Notes under the pieces: model-generated | The model's database searches: none | Told to the model about the DNA's origin: nothing | The model's input: the letters and a program-made list of their open reading frames with translations, nothing else | Translations under genes and position numbers: made by a program | Shown: one piece after another, positions 8,537-18,204 of the stretch | How the letters are laid out: each line of letters begins with the position of its first letter | How positions within the stretch are numbered: position 1 is the first letter of the stretch | Origin: Deltaproteobacteria bacterium | GTDB lineage: Bacteria; Myxococcota_A; Polyangia; Haliangiales; JADYYK01 | Length of the DNA: 63,784 nt | Reading direction: 5' to 3' | Assembly: GCA_020853705.1 (NCBI GenBank) | Contig: JADYYK010000220.1 | Location: 1 to 63,784 of the forward strand

Positions 8537-8574
8537 GTTGCGACCCGCAACGTTGACCGCTGGTTCGACCAGCG
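8537..8574. promoter_or_regulatory. Two adjacent short dyads between divergent genes
   Basis: GTTGCG-acc-CGCAAC (8537-8551) and CGCTGGT-tcg-ACCAGCG (8558-8574) are perfect inverted repeats six bases apart. They lie in the 259-base gap between the divergent CBM21 operon and the O-methyltransferase gene. They could be operator sites or small mRNA hairpins for either direction. No convincing -10/-35 pair was seen next to them. Confidence 0.35.
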
Positions 8575-8674
8575 CCCAGGCCGTGCGCGCGCTCACGGGA
8601 TGGTGTGCGATCGAGGCCGAGATCCGGCTACCATCCGCCCGAGGGCCCCGGTCACCGGGGTAGGGGAGGAACCC

Positions 8675-9703
8675 ATGTCGATGCACGAGGGAATGGCACC
8701 GCCGCCGCCGGTGGTGATGATGCAGATGGTGATGGGGCGCTGGGTCTCGCAGGCCATCGGCGCGGCCGCGCAGGTCGGCCTGGCCGACCGGCTGCCGCGC
8801 GGCGAGACACGCAGCGCCGACGAGCTGGCGGCCGCGGCCAGCGCCCACGGCCCCAGCGTGTACCGCTTGCTGCGCGCGCGGGCCAGCGTCGGCATCTTCG
8901 CCGAGGGCCCACCGGGGCGCTTCGCGCACACGCCGCTCAGCGAGCTCCTGCGCGACGACACCCCGGGCTCGCTCAAGCCGATGGCGCTCTTCATGGCGAC
9001 GCCCGAGCACGTGCGCGCCTGGATCGACATCCAGCACAGCGTGCGCACCGGCGAGTGCGCCTTCACGCACGCTCACGGCAAGCTGCCCTGGGACTACCTG
9101 CACGATCACCCCGCGCTGGGCGAGATCTTCAACAACGCCATGACGTCGTTCTCGGCCATGGCCGCGGGCGCCGTGCTGCAGGCCTACGACTTCAGCGGCA
9201 TCGGCACCCTGGCCGACGTCGGCGGCGGCCACGGCTTCCTGCTCGGCAGCATCCTGGCGTCGCGGCCCGAGATGCGCGGCATCCTGTTCGATCTCCCGCA
9301 GGTGGTCGAGGGCGCCGGCCCCACGCTGGCGAAGTTCGGCGTCGAGGGCCGCGTGACCCGGCAGGGCGGCGACTTCTTCGCCGGGGCCCCCAAGGCCGAC
9401 GCCTACATCCTCAAGCACATCCTGCACGACTGGAGCGACGCCGACAGCGTGCGCATCCTCAGCAGCGTGCGCGCCGCCGCCGGGCCCAGCGCGCGCGTCC
9501 TCATCGTCGAGCTGGTGGTGGAGCCCCGCCCCGGTCCCGATCTGGCCAAGCTGATGGATCTCGAGATGCTGGTCGTCACGAGCGGTGGCCGCGAGCGCAC
9601 CGAGCCCGAGTGGAACGCCGTGCTGACCCAGGCCGGCCTGCGCCTGGCGCGCATCGTCCCCACCATGTCCCCGCACAAGATCCTCGAGGCCGTCCCGGCC
9701 TGA
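8675..9703 (+). CDS. SAM-dependent O-methyltransferase (acetylserotonin/hydroxyneurosporene OMT family)
   Basis: A 342-residue class I methyltransferase with the plant/bacterial COMT layout. An N-terminal winged-helix dimerisation region spans ~15-95 (QAIGAAAQVGLADRL, then HTPLSELLR). The SAM-binding motif LADVGGGHGFLLG is near residue 180. KHILHDWSD near 250 includes the catalytic-base His of the family. Start ATG 8675 follows GGGGAGGA at a proper distance; an upstream in-frame start would have no such site. The substrate is probably a small phenolic or polyketide-like metabolite. Its stop codon directly abuts that of the convergent metalloprotease gene. Confidence 0.85.
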   Translation: MSMHEGMAPPPPVVMMQMVMGRWVSQAIGAAAQVGLADRLPRGETRSADELAAAASAHGPSVYRLLRARASVGIFAEGPPGRFAHTPLSELLRDDTPGSLKPMALFMATPEHVRAWIDIQHSVRTGECAFTHAHGKLPWDYLHDHPALGEIFNNAMTSFSAMAAGAVLQAYDFSGIGTLADVGGGHGFLLGSILASRPEMRGILFDLPQVVEGAGPTLAKFGVEGRVTRQGGDFFAGAPKADAYILKHILHDWSDADSVRILSSVRAAAGPSARVLIVELVVEPRPGPDLAKLMDLEMLVVTSGGRERTEPEWNAVLTQAGLRLARIVPTMSPHKILEAVPA

Positions 9704-10639
9704 TCAGTCGTCCATCAGCTCGTCGATGATGAAGCCGCCCACCGGACCGACCAGGATCTTGGCCGTGGTCTCGGTGGGCGAGTTCTTGCGTCGCGCCTGC
9801 CCCGCCATCAGCTTGGGCACATAGGGCGTCGCGAGCTGGATGGTCTCCAGGTCGGCGGGGTCGGGTCTGTCACCCTGGCCCAGCGCCATCAGCTTGTGCA
9901 GCGCGATGTTGTAGGCCGCGCCCATCTCGGCCTGCGCCTCGGGATTCCACTCGTCGAAGGCGACCTTGCTGCGCGCCAGGCCCCGCCACTCGTAGGCGTC
10001 GTGGCCGAGCATCTTGCCGGCAAGCTGGGCCAGCAGCGCATCGGGGACGTAGACCAGGCCGGAGTGCTGGTACTGCCAGACGTGGCCGATCTCGTGCGCG
10101 AGGAGCTCCAGGCCGCCCTCGTGCCCGGTGGTCAGCTCGCCGGACGGCCCGCGGCAGCTCTCGGGCATGTGGATGGCGTTGCCGACGGTGCGCCCGTAGC
10201 CGCCCTTGGTGAGCAGGGTGTCGAACTTCAGGCGCACGCTGCCATAGTTGAGACTGGTCATGTAGGTCGGAAACAGAAAGCCGATCTCGGCCGAGCTGAG
10301 CGGCCGCTCGTCGGGCAGCTTGGGCGCGCTGGCGATGCGCATGTGCGACTCCATCTGGAACACGAAGAAGTTGCCCTTGTGCGCGTGCAGCTTGGCGATG
10401 ACGGCGTCACGCAGCGGGGCGTCCTGGCGCGCCAGCCAGGTCCCCCACGCCGCCGGGTCCGCCCCCAGCGCAGGCTCCATCCCCAGCACCATCGACTCCG
10501 CCAGCGGCCCCCAGTCGACACCCGCGCCCGCGCCCGGCGCCGCCTTGTCCGCCTCACGCGGCCTGGCCTCATGCCCCGCGTCAGGCGCCGGCCCGTGCCC
10601 CGCCACCTTGCCCGCCTCGTCGTGTTTGCCGCCCGACAT
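9704..10639 (-). CDS. DUF4157-like putative zinc metalloprotease
   Basis: A 311-residue protein whose core resembles the DUF4157 (eCIS core / Vgr-associated) group. It has GRTVGNAIHMPESC, then LLAHEIGHVWQYQHSG at about 178-193, containing the HExxH zinc motif. The N-terminal 45 residues are hydrophilic and rich in Gly, Ala, Pro and charged residues, with no signal peptide. The C-terminus is short and lacks a toxin-like extension. In other genomes such domains accompany contractile injection systems or Rhs/Vgr effectors; none of those genes is in this window, so it is an orphan here. Function is inferred only from the motif. Confidence 0.65.
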   Translation of the reverse strand: MSGGKHDEAGKVAGHGPAPDAGHEARPREADKAAPGAGAGVDWGPLAESMVLGMEPALGADPAAWGTWLARQDAPLRDAVIAKLHAHKGNFFVFQMESHMRIASAPKLPDERPLSSAEIGFLFPTYMTSLNYGSVRLKFDTLLTKGGYGRTVGNAIHMPESCRGPSGELTTGHEGGLELLAHEIGHVWQYQHSGLVYVPDALLAQLAGKMLGHDAYEWRGLARSKVAFDEWNPEAQAEMGAAYNIALHKLMALGQGDRPDPADLETIQLATPYVPKLMAGQARRKNSPTETTAKILVGPVGGFIIDELMDD

Positions 10640-10740
10640 GCTCCTGATACGAGCTTACCCCCGGCACCCCTGCCGCCACGACCGTCAGCATCTGGCAGCC
10701 AGCACCATCAAGCAACGTTTTACAATCGCGACCTGACGAT

Positions 10741-11607
10741 TCAGAAGAGGTACCAGGGGCAGCGCGGATGTCTGCGCGCGGCCGCCCGCACGCCGGGGTG
10801 CGAATCGCGCGCCAGCTCCTTGATGGTCTCTCGCGTCGCCAGCGCGTGCTCGGCGATCCGCCTGCGCACCAGGAAGCTGCTGCCCACCAGCGCGGCCAGG
10901 ATCTCCGCGGTCACCGCGGGATGCATGGCCACCAGCTCATGGATCGATCCGCGGCTGTCGAGGCCGCAGGCCTCGGCGAGGTCGTGGCCGAGCGGGCCGT
11001 TGCTCAGCGCCGCGACGCGGGCCAGGGCGGCCGCCGGCGCCGACGGGTTGCGGGCGACCTGGGCGCGCACGTGCTCGCGGGGATCTCCGCCCAGCCGCTG
11101 CAGCGCCTCGGCCGGCGTCGCCGGGTTGCGCGCGGCCGCCAGGCGCACGCCATCGTTGCTGTCACCGGCCAGCCGGGCCAGCAGATCGGGGCGGTCGGTC
11201 CACTGCGCGACCGAGGTGCGCGGCCAGTCTGCCCCGCTCGCCAGCCGCTCGATGGTCGCCACCGGTGTCATCGGGTTGGACGCCACCCAGGGGTTGTCAT
11301 CCGCCATCTCGTCCAGGATCGCGGGCGGCGTGCACGGGTGCCGCGCCACCAGCTCGAGCACCTCGCCGTCGTCGCTCTCGGCCAGCCGCGCCAGCGCCTC
11401 CGCCGGCACTCGCTCGTGCCTGGCCACGCTCAGCAGCACGTCACGCGACCAGTGCCCGGCCAGCGCGGTCAGCTCGACCGCAGTCACCAGCGGCGCCGCC
11501 ACCAGCGCCAGCGCGGCGGCCTCATCGTCACCGTCGCCATCGTCCTCGTCGGCCTCGTCGGCTTCGTCGGCTTCGTCGGCTTCGTCGGCTTCGTCGTCGT
11601 CAACCAT
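10741..11607 (-). CDS. LRV (leucine-rich-repeat variant) protein with acidic N-terminus
   Basis: A 288-residue protein made of repeating alpha-helical units of the form VRxxAARNPATPxEALxxLxxD. They recur about every 22-26 residues from residue ~60 to the C-terminus. This is the LRV repeat first known from an Azotobacter iron-sulfur protein, but the N-terminal cysteine cluster of that protein is absent. Instead the N-terminus is a run of Glu-Ala-Asp repeats. The protein is probably cytoplasmic and used for protein-protein contact; partner unknown. It is followed after 101 bases by the metalloprotease gene on the same strand. Confidence 0.7.
   Translation of the reverse strand: MVDDDEADEADEADEADEADEDDGDGDDEAAALALVAAPLVTAVELTALAGHWSRDVLLSVARHERVPAEALARLAESDDGEVLELVARHPCTPPAILDEMADDNPWVASNPMTPVATIERLASGADWPRTSVAQWTDRPDLLARLAGDSNDGVRLAAARNPATPAEALQRLGGDPREHVRAQVARNPSAPAAALARVAALSNGPLGHDLAEACGLDSRGSIHELVAMHPAVTAEILAALVGSSFLVRRRIAEHALATRETIKELARDSHPGVRAAARRHPRCPWYLF
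11543..11601. repeat. 9-bp coding repeat (Glu-Ala-Asp)
   Basis: About five copies of GCTTCGTCG/GCCTCGTCG on the plus strand encode Asp-Glu-Ala units at the N-terminus of the LRV protein. Copies are nearly identical, consistent with recent slippage. Confidence 0.8.
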
Positions 11608-11746
11608 AGGTCACGTCACCGCATGGTCGCACGAGCCGCCCTGCCAGGCTGCACCTCGCTGGCCGACCCGGCTGACGCCCGTGCATCAAGGGCGCAAGCG
11701 CCACCTCTTCCGGACCGCTGCGCCACGCGGTACGCTCGCCACGACC

Positions 11747-12451
11747 ATGAGATGCCGACTCTCGAGGATGACGCTGGTGGCGGTGGTGCTGGCGCTCGGG
11801 TTCGCGGCGCCGCGGGCGCGGGCGTCGAAGCCGGTGGCGCGCACGCTGACGGGGTGTGTGATCGACGGCGCCTTCTTCAGCATCGATGGGCGCGCGACGT
11901 ACCGGATCGCGACGGCCGCCGAGATCGATCTGAAGCCGCTGGAGGGCAAGGCGGTCAAGCTACGCGGCTTGCTCAGCCCGGGTGACCGCTTCGTGCTGGC
12001 GGCGGATGCCAGGCCCGAGGTCACGCAACAGGTGTGTCCCTCGTCGTCGCTGCGGTTGATCAAGGGCGAGCAGGTGATCTCGTTGCGGGTGGAGGCCACC
12101 AAGGCGGCTGACGCGGGTGACCAGACGCGGGCCATGGAGCTCATCGCGCAGGCCATGAAGCTGCTGTCGCCGGTCGACTGCGACACCTTGACCGACCATG
12201 CCTATGTCCTGGTGATGGGCGGCGACATGCTGGCGGCGGGCAGGGACGTCACCCTGATCAAGACCCGCAAGTGCTTCGTGGCGCGCCGCATGAACCCGCT
12301 GCTGCTGCAGGATCTCGGCAATCTGCTGGCCAAGAAGGGCAACCGCGCGCTGGCGCTCAAGGTGCTGCAGGTGGCGCTGAAGGAGTGCGACGGCAAGTGG
12401 TGTCGCCCGGACATCCAGAAGGACCTCGCGGCCACCCGCAGCGCGCCATAG
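11747..12451 (+). CDS. Secreted protein with TPR-like C-terminal helices
   Basis: A 234-residue protein with a signal peptide (basic start MRCRLSR, hydrophobic core, cleavage likely after ARA near residue 27). A small beta-rich part of ~75 residues follows, in which Cys pairs may be bonded. From ~100 on, helical segments with alternating small and hydrophobic residues (AMELIAQAMKLL, ALKVLQVALKEC) resemble tetratricopeptide-like repeats. No catalytic motif was found. ATG 11747 is chosen; ATG 11768 would also leave a usable signal peptide. Divergent from the LRV gene. Function unknown. Confidence 0.7.
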   Translation: MRCRLSRMTLVAVVLALGFAAPRARASKPVARTLTGCVIDGAFFSIDGRATYRIATAAEIDLKPLEGKAVKLRGLLSPGDRFVLAADARPEVTQQVCPSSSLRLIKGEQVISLRVEATKAADAGDQTRAMELIAQAMKLLSPVDCDTLTDHAYVLVMGGDMLAAGRDVTLIKTRKCFVARRMNPLLLQDLGNLLAKKGNRALALKVLQVALKECDGKWCRPDIQKDLAATRSAP

Positions 12452-12476
12452 CCAGGGCCGGCCCCGACGTGGCCGC

Positions 12477-14294
<1,818 letters not shown>

Positions 14295-14372
14295 TCTCCC
14301 CCCGCGCAGCCGATGGTAGCACGCGGCCGGCGAGCCCTCCCAAACCGGGCCGGCCAGCGTATCTTCCCGGCC

Positions 14373-14777
14373 ATGACCGAGATCGAGACCGTCGAGCAGT
14401 TCTTGCGAGCGCTGGAGTCGTTCGACCTCGACCGGGCGCTCGCCCTGGTGGCGCCCGACGTGGTGTATCAGAACGTGCCGCTGGCGCCGGCGCGCGGCGT
14501 GGCCGCCTTCGAGCGTCAGCTGCGCGGCTTCGCCAGACTGGCGGACGCCCTGGAGGTCGAGCTGCACCACATCGCCGCCAACGGCCCCATCGTGCTGACC
14601 GAGCGCACCGACACCCTCGTCATGCGCGGCGCGCGCGCGGCCTTCTGGGTCTGCGGCACCTTCGAGGTCCAGGCCGGCAAGATCGTGCTGTGGCGCGACT
14701 ACTTCGACTGGGCCCAGGTCGTCGGCCGCCTGCTCCTGGCCGCCCCGCGCGCGCTGCTGGGCAGGCTGCGCGGCTGA
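14373..14777 (+). CDS. SnoaL/limonene-1,2-epoxide hydrolase-like protein
   Basis: A 134-residue cystatin-like fold (NTF2 superfamily) protein. The pattern VEQFLRALESFDLDRALALVAPDVVYQNVPLAPARG at the start and GTFEVQAGKIVLWRDYFD near residue 100 match the limonene-1,2-epoxide hydrolase group, including the Arg-Asp of WRDYFD. The ATG at 14373 is the only sensible start. It faces away from the histidine kinase gene with a 78-base gap. Epoxide hydrolase activity is likely but the substrate is not known. Confidence 0.75.
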   Translation: MTEIETVEQFLRALESFDLDRALALVAPDVVYQNVPLAPARGVAAFERQLRGFARLADALEVELHHIAANGPIVLTERTDTLVMRGARAAFWVCGTFEVQAGKIVLWRDYFDWAQVVGRLLLAAPRALLGRLRG

Positions 14778-14874
14778 GCCATCCAGGAAGGCACTCCTCC
14801 CAGGCGACGTTGATTGGCGATAACAAACTCGCCGAGGAGCGTTTCAGGTCGCGAGTCCAGGGGGCCTCCTGGGC

Positions 14875-15384
14875 CTACCAGGGCTGCAGCGGGAAGTCCC
14901 CTCGAAATTCCCAGCAGATGCCGTTGGCCGAGTTGACGGCGATCCGTGCGTACTTCAAAAGGTGATGTGCGAATGCGGCGGCTTCCTCCGCAGGATCGTC
15001 GCCTTCGGGCCAGGTATCCGCCTGAAGTGCCGCAGCTACCTTCGCGAGATCGGCCGTCCCTCCGCACTCGGCGACGAGTGCACCTGCGGTGGCCTTGGGG
15101 TCGGCCTCGACCGCGGCGACCAGATCCGGAAGCACCTTTTCGAGGGTTCGCCGGTCGATGATGAAGGAATGCAGTCGGCCCTGCGCGTCGTACTCGGGCT
15201 TCCCCTCGTAAATACCGAGACGCACCCCGGTGGCCCGGAGGAAGACGTCATCCGGGTAACGACCGGAGCGCGCAGGGAAGGCCTGCCAGCCCGCGCTGAC
15301 GTAGCGTCGCTCGTCCGTGTCCATCGATTCGAACTGATCAGGTTCCTCGACCGTCGTGGCAATGATCGTGATTGTCGCTGTCAC
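14875..15384 (-). CDS. Hypothetical cytoplasmic protein
   Basis: 169 residues, not recognised. It has a beta-strand-rich start (TATITIIATT), a basic/aromatic middle (FPARSGRYPDDVFLRATG) and an acidic helical C-terminal half ending in WEFRGDFPLQPW. No signal peptide or membrane segment. Base composition is lower in GC than neighbouring genes, which may reflect transfer. An internal Met at residue 21 is an alternative start. The amphipathic charged composition is reminiscent of small immunity proteins, but no toxin gene is adjacent. Confidence 0.55.
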   Translation of the reverse strand: MTATITIIATTVEEPDQFESMDTDERRYVSAGWQAFPARSGRYPDDVFLRATGVRLGIYEGKPEYDAQGRLHSFIIDRRTLEKVLPDLVAAVEADPKATAGALVAECGGTADLAKVAAALQADTWPEGDDPAEEAAAFAHHLLKYARIAVNSANGICWEFRGDFPLQPW

Positions 15385-15754
15385 GACGGCATCATCTCAA
15401 AGGACCTCGTCGCGGGGCCATCGTCGCCGCATGGCCGCGACCGACGACACCCTGGCGTTCGTCACCGCCGCCAGCCCGCGCGGGCCTCGCACGGTGCCGA
15501 CCGTCGACGCGATCGAGCCGAGCTGGCTGCGCTGGAAGCGGCACGACGGCCGAGCTCACCGCCGAATGGCCGCGCCACCTCACCGATGACGATCGCGCGC
15601 TACGCCCACCTCGACACCGGCAGCATCGCCAGGTCGGAGCGCGTTCACCTCGACTTCACGGCGCCGGCCGGTGAGGTCGTCACGCTGCCCGCCAGCCCCG
15701 GTGTCCACGGAGCCAGGGGAGGCGAGGCGTGCTGCAAATTCCTGAGTGTTATTG
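15385..15754. other. Intergenic stretch with broken coding fragments
   Basis: 370 bases without a confident gene. From the ATG at 15431 a reading frame of 52 codons looks protein-like (LAFVTAASPRGPRTVPTVDA). Coding character then appears in other frames (TAELTAEWPRHLTDDDR, then RYAHLDTGSIARSERVHLDF). This suggests a decayed, frameshifted gene next to the tRNA. The tract RYAHLD recalls the C-terminal end of tyrosine recombinases, but it is too short for a call. Confidence 0.3.
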
Positions 15755-15826
15755 AGCCGATGTCGGGATTTGAACCCGAGGCCTACGGTTTACGAAACCG
15801 TTGCTCTACCACTGAGCTACATCGGC
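15755..15826 (-). tRNA. tRNA-Thr (anticodon CGU)
   Basis: The minus strand folds as a cloverleaf. The acceptor stem is GCCGATG/CATCGGC and the D arm is GCTC-AGTGGTA-GAGC. The anticodon stem ACGGT/ACCGT encloses loop TTCGTAA (anticodon CGT), and the T arm is TCGGG-TTCAAAT-CCCGA. Discriminator base is T and CCA is not encoded. It reads Thr codon ACG, frequent in a GC-rich genome. Confidence 0.95.
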
Positions 15827-15962
15827 GAAAGAGGGGCTGAGCTTATTCGCGGCGCGGGTTCTGTCAAGCGCGCGCAATGGTTGGGCATCTTTTTTCGCGC
15901 GTCGCCGCAACAACCGGACAAGGGCGCCGATGACCTCCCCGAACCCAAACCGGAGGTCAGCG

Positions 15963-16913
15963 ATGTCGATGATGAAGCAGTGGATGGCAGGTGTGGTGGC
16001 GACGGCGGTGATGGCGGCAGGGGCGGCGGCGTGGGCGGGCAAGGAGGGGGCGGACGACGAGTGGGCCAGCGAGCCCGTCGAGCGCCAGGCCGTCAAGGGC
16101 ATGGAGGCCTATGACGTGGTGCAGAACCAGGCCGCCCTGGCGGCGCCGCTGGCGGCGCGCTGCGTGCGCATCGCCGACAAGGCCATCAAGGCCAAGGGGG
16201 CGGCCTTCCTGGTCGTGCTCGCTGGCGGCGCCGACTTCGCGACCGATCGGGTGCGGCCCGATGGCTCGCGCGAGATCGTGGCCAAGCTGGGTGACCTGCG
16301 CAAGTACTGCGCGAGCGCGGCCGAGGCCTCGTGGGTGACCGGCGCCGAGCTGGCGGCCAAGCGGGCGCTCGATGTGTATGACGAGTGGCTGGGCCCCGAC
16401 GCCAGCGCCGACCAGGCCGAGCGCGAGAACCAGATGGGCACCATCGCCGACGCCGCCGCGCGCTGCTCGGCCGCGGTGCAGGGCGCGCTGGCCGCCGGCG
16501 TGCCGGGCAGCCGCGAGCTCTCGGTGCGCGGTGACAAGGTGGCCCTGCGCGACCTCGAGGCGCACGCGTGCAAGCCGCTGGCGGAGGCCATCGCCAAGCT
16601 GCAGGCCGAGGTGGCGGCGCGACGCGAGGCCATGATCGCCCCCTTCCGCAAGGCGCTCAAGGGCGACAAGCTCAAGCTCGTGCTGGAGCGCGAGATGTGG
16701 GCGCCCGGCTTCGCCTACGGCAAGGGCTGCCGCGAGCTGAAGGGCGCCGCCGACTTCGCGCGCGCCAGCACCTGGTACGAGATCCTGATCGATACCAACG
16801 GCCTGCTGCCGCGCTGGACCACGCGCGCCTACATCTTCAAGGGCGACAAGCTCACCGGCAAGAAGGAGCGCACCGGCCGCGGCTCCGACGCCCCCTCCAA
16901 GGCGTGCCCCTAG
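15963..16913 (+). CDS. Secreted hypothetical protein
   Basis: 316 residues with a classical signal peptide (MSMMKQW, hydrophobic AGVVATAVMAAGAAAWA, cleavage near residue 25). The rest is largely helical with four or five cysteines that could form disulfides. It ends in a basic tail with KGDKLTGKKERTG. ATG 15963 follows GGAGGTCAGCG; an ATG 33 bases upstream lacks a site. Function not recognised. Stop codon overlaps that of the convergent gene by four bases. Confidence 0.75.
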   Translation: MSMMKQWMAGVVATAVMAAGAAAWAGKEGADDEWASEPVERQAVKGMEAYDVVQNQAALAAPLAARCVRIADKAIKAKGAAFLVVLAGGADFATDRVRPDGSREIVAKLGDLRKYCASAAEASWVTGAELAAKRALDVYDEWLGPDASADQAERENQMGTIADAAARCSAAVQGALAAGVPGSRELSVRGDKVALRDLEAHACKPLAEAIAKLQAEVAARREAMIAPFRKALKGDKLKLVLEREMWAPGFAYGKGCRELKGAADFARASTWYEILIDTNGLLPRWTTRAYIFKGDKLTGKKERTGRGSDAPSKACP

Positions 16914-17578
16914 CGGTCGCGGCGGATCGGGATCGGCAGCTTGAGCAGTACGCCGATCTCTCCGGCTTGCTCGCCGTCGTCGGCGATGGACAGCCAGCGC
17001 GCGTAGACGCCGAAGCCGGGGCCCATGAGCAGGCCGCGCACGGTCCAGCCGTTGCGGGCGTTGCTGACGTCGCGCAGCACGCCGCCGTCGAGGCCGAAGG
17101 TGCGATAGCCGAGCTCGGCGCCGACACCCATGCGGGTGGCGTCGACCCCGAAGTCACGCAGGACGTCGACGTAGAAGCCGCCCCAGAAGTCCTCGCCCAT
17201 GCGCACGATGCTGGCCTCGCCGCCGAACAGGAAGCCGCTGTCGGCCTTCTTGTGCAGGGCGCCACCGAGGTTGATGCCGATGGGCACCCACCAGCCCGCG
17301 AAGTCGAACAGGCGCACATCGGCGTGGCGATCACGCAGCAGGGCAGGGCCCTTGCGACCCAGGGCCTCCGCAGCCGGCAAGCCCTTCACCACGGGCGCGA
17401 CGGGCCCGGTGGGCTGCGCCGGCTCGGCGGGTTCGGTCGGCTCGGCGGGCTCGGCGGGCTCGGCGGGCTCGACTGGCTCGGCGGGCTCGACTGGCTGGTC
17501 CGCGCGCGCGCTCGCCGCCATCCGCAGCGTCAGCACCAGCACCAGCACCATCACCAGCCACTTCACGGGCACCCCCAC
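16910..17578 (-). CDS. Exported protein with Pro-Ala-Glu repeat and possible beta-barrel domain
   Basis: 222 residues: signal peptide (KWLVMVLVLVLTLRMAASARA), then about ten repeats of PAEPxEPAEP (residues ~28-60). A Gly- and aromatic-rich region follows with alternating hydrophobic residues (FAGWWVPIGINLGGALH, GGFYVDVLRDFGVDATRMG, MGPGFGVYARWLSI). It resembles a small outer-membrane beta-barrel, with the extended linker possibly spanning the periplasm or peptidoglycan. Its start overlaps the end of thiE by 16 bases, so it may be read through from the thi operon. Function unknown. Confidence 0.7.
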   Translation of the reverse strand: MGVPVKWLVMVLVLVLTLRMAASARADQPVEPAEPVEPAEPAEPAEPTEPAEPAQPTGPVAPVVKGLPAAEALGRKGPALLRDRHADVRLFDFAGWWVPIGINLGGALHKKADSGFLFGGEASIVRMGEDFWGGFYVDVLRDFGVDATRMGVGAELGYRTFGLDGGVLRDVSNARNGWTVRGLLMGPGFGVYARWLSIADDGEQAGEIGVLLKLPIPIRRDR

Positions 17579-18204
17579 ACCACCTCGCCCAGCAGCTGGC
17601 GCACCGCCCTGGCCGGATCGTTCGCCTCCATGACCGCGCGCATGACCGCCACCGCGCGCGCGCCCGCGGCCCGACAGGCGTCGGCCTCCTCGGCGCCCGC
17701 GATCCCGCCCAGCGCCACCACCGGCACCGCGTCGCCGACCGCGCGCACCACCTCGGCCAGCCCCGGCACCCCCGCCGCCGGCCCCTTGCCGGGCACCTCG
17801 AACACTGGCGCGAACACCACGAAGTCGGCGCCCTCGCGCGCCGCCCGCCGCGCGCCCTCGACGTCATGCACGCTGGCGCCCACCACGAAGCCGTCCGCGC
17901 CAGCCGCGCGCACCAGCTCGCGCGCCACCGCCACCCCGAGGCCGCGCTCGCCGAGCTGCACCCCGTCGGCCCCGACCGCCAGCGCGACGTCGACTCGATC
18001 GTTGACCAGCAGCCCCGACCCGGTGCGCCGGGTCACCTCGCGCAGCCGCGTCGCCTGCTCGAACAGCGCGCGCCCGCTGGCCGCCTTGTCACGCAGCTGC
18101 ACCGCGCACACGCCGCGCTCGTCGCCCGCCAGCGCCCGCACCACCACGTCCTCCACCCGCGCTGCGTCGCCGCCGTCCGTGATCGCGACCAGCTGCCACT
18201 TCAC
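17563..18204 (-). CDS. thiE: Thiamine-phosphate synthase
   Basis: 213 residues of a TIM-barrel enzyme that joins HMP-pyrophosphate and thiazole phosphate to give thiamine phosphate. Visible motifs: QLRDKAASG (~36-44), LLVNDRVDVALAVGADGVQLGE (~64-85), GASVHDVEGA (~108) and PVVALGGIAGA (~160). These contain the diphosphate-binding Arg, Asn, Asp and Lys residues of ThiE. The start overlaps the thiG stop by four bases (ATGA), so translation is coupled. Last gene of thiS-thiG-thiE. Confidence 0.93.
   Translation of the reverse strand: MKWQLVAITDGGDAARVEDVVVRALAGDERGVCAVQLRDKAASGRALFEQATRLREVTRRTGSGLLVNDRVDVALAVGADGVQLGERGLGVAVARELVRAAGADGFVVGASVHDVEGARRAAREGADFVVFAPVFEVPGKGPAAGVPGLAEVVRAVGDAVPVVALGGIAGAEEADACRAAGARAVAVMRAVMEANDPARAVRQLLGEVVWGCP

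Noticed and set aside
15586..15720. Complete small gene with RYAHLD (integrase-like)
   Set aside because: No supporting start or length, and no other recombinase motifs such as the catalytic Arg-His-Arg; kept only as possible debris.
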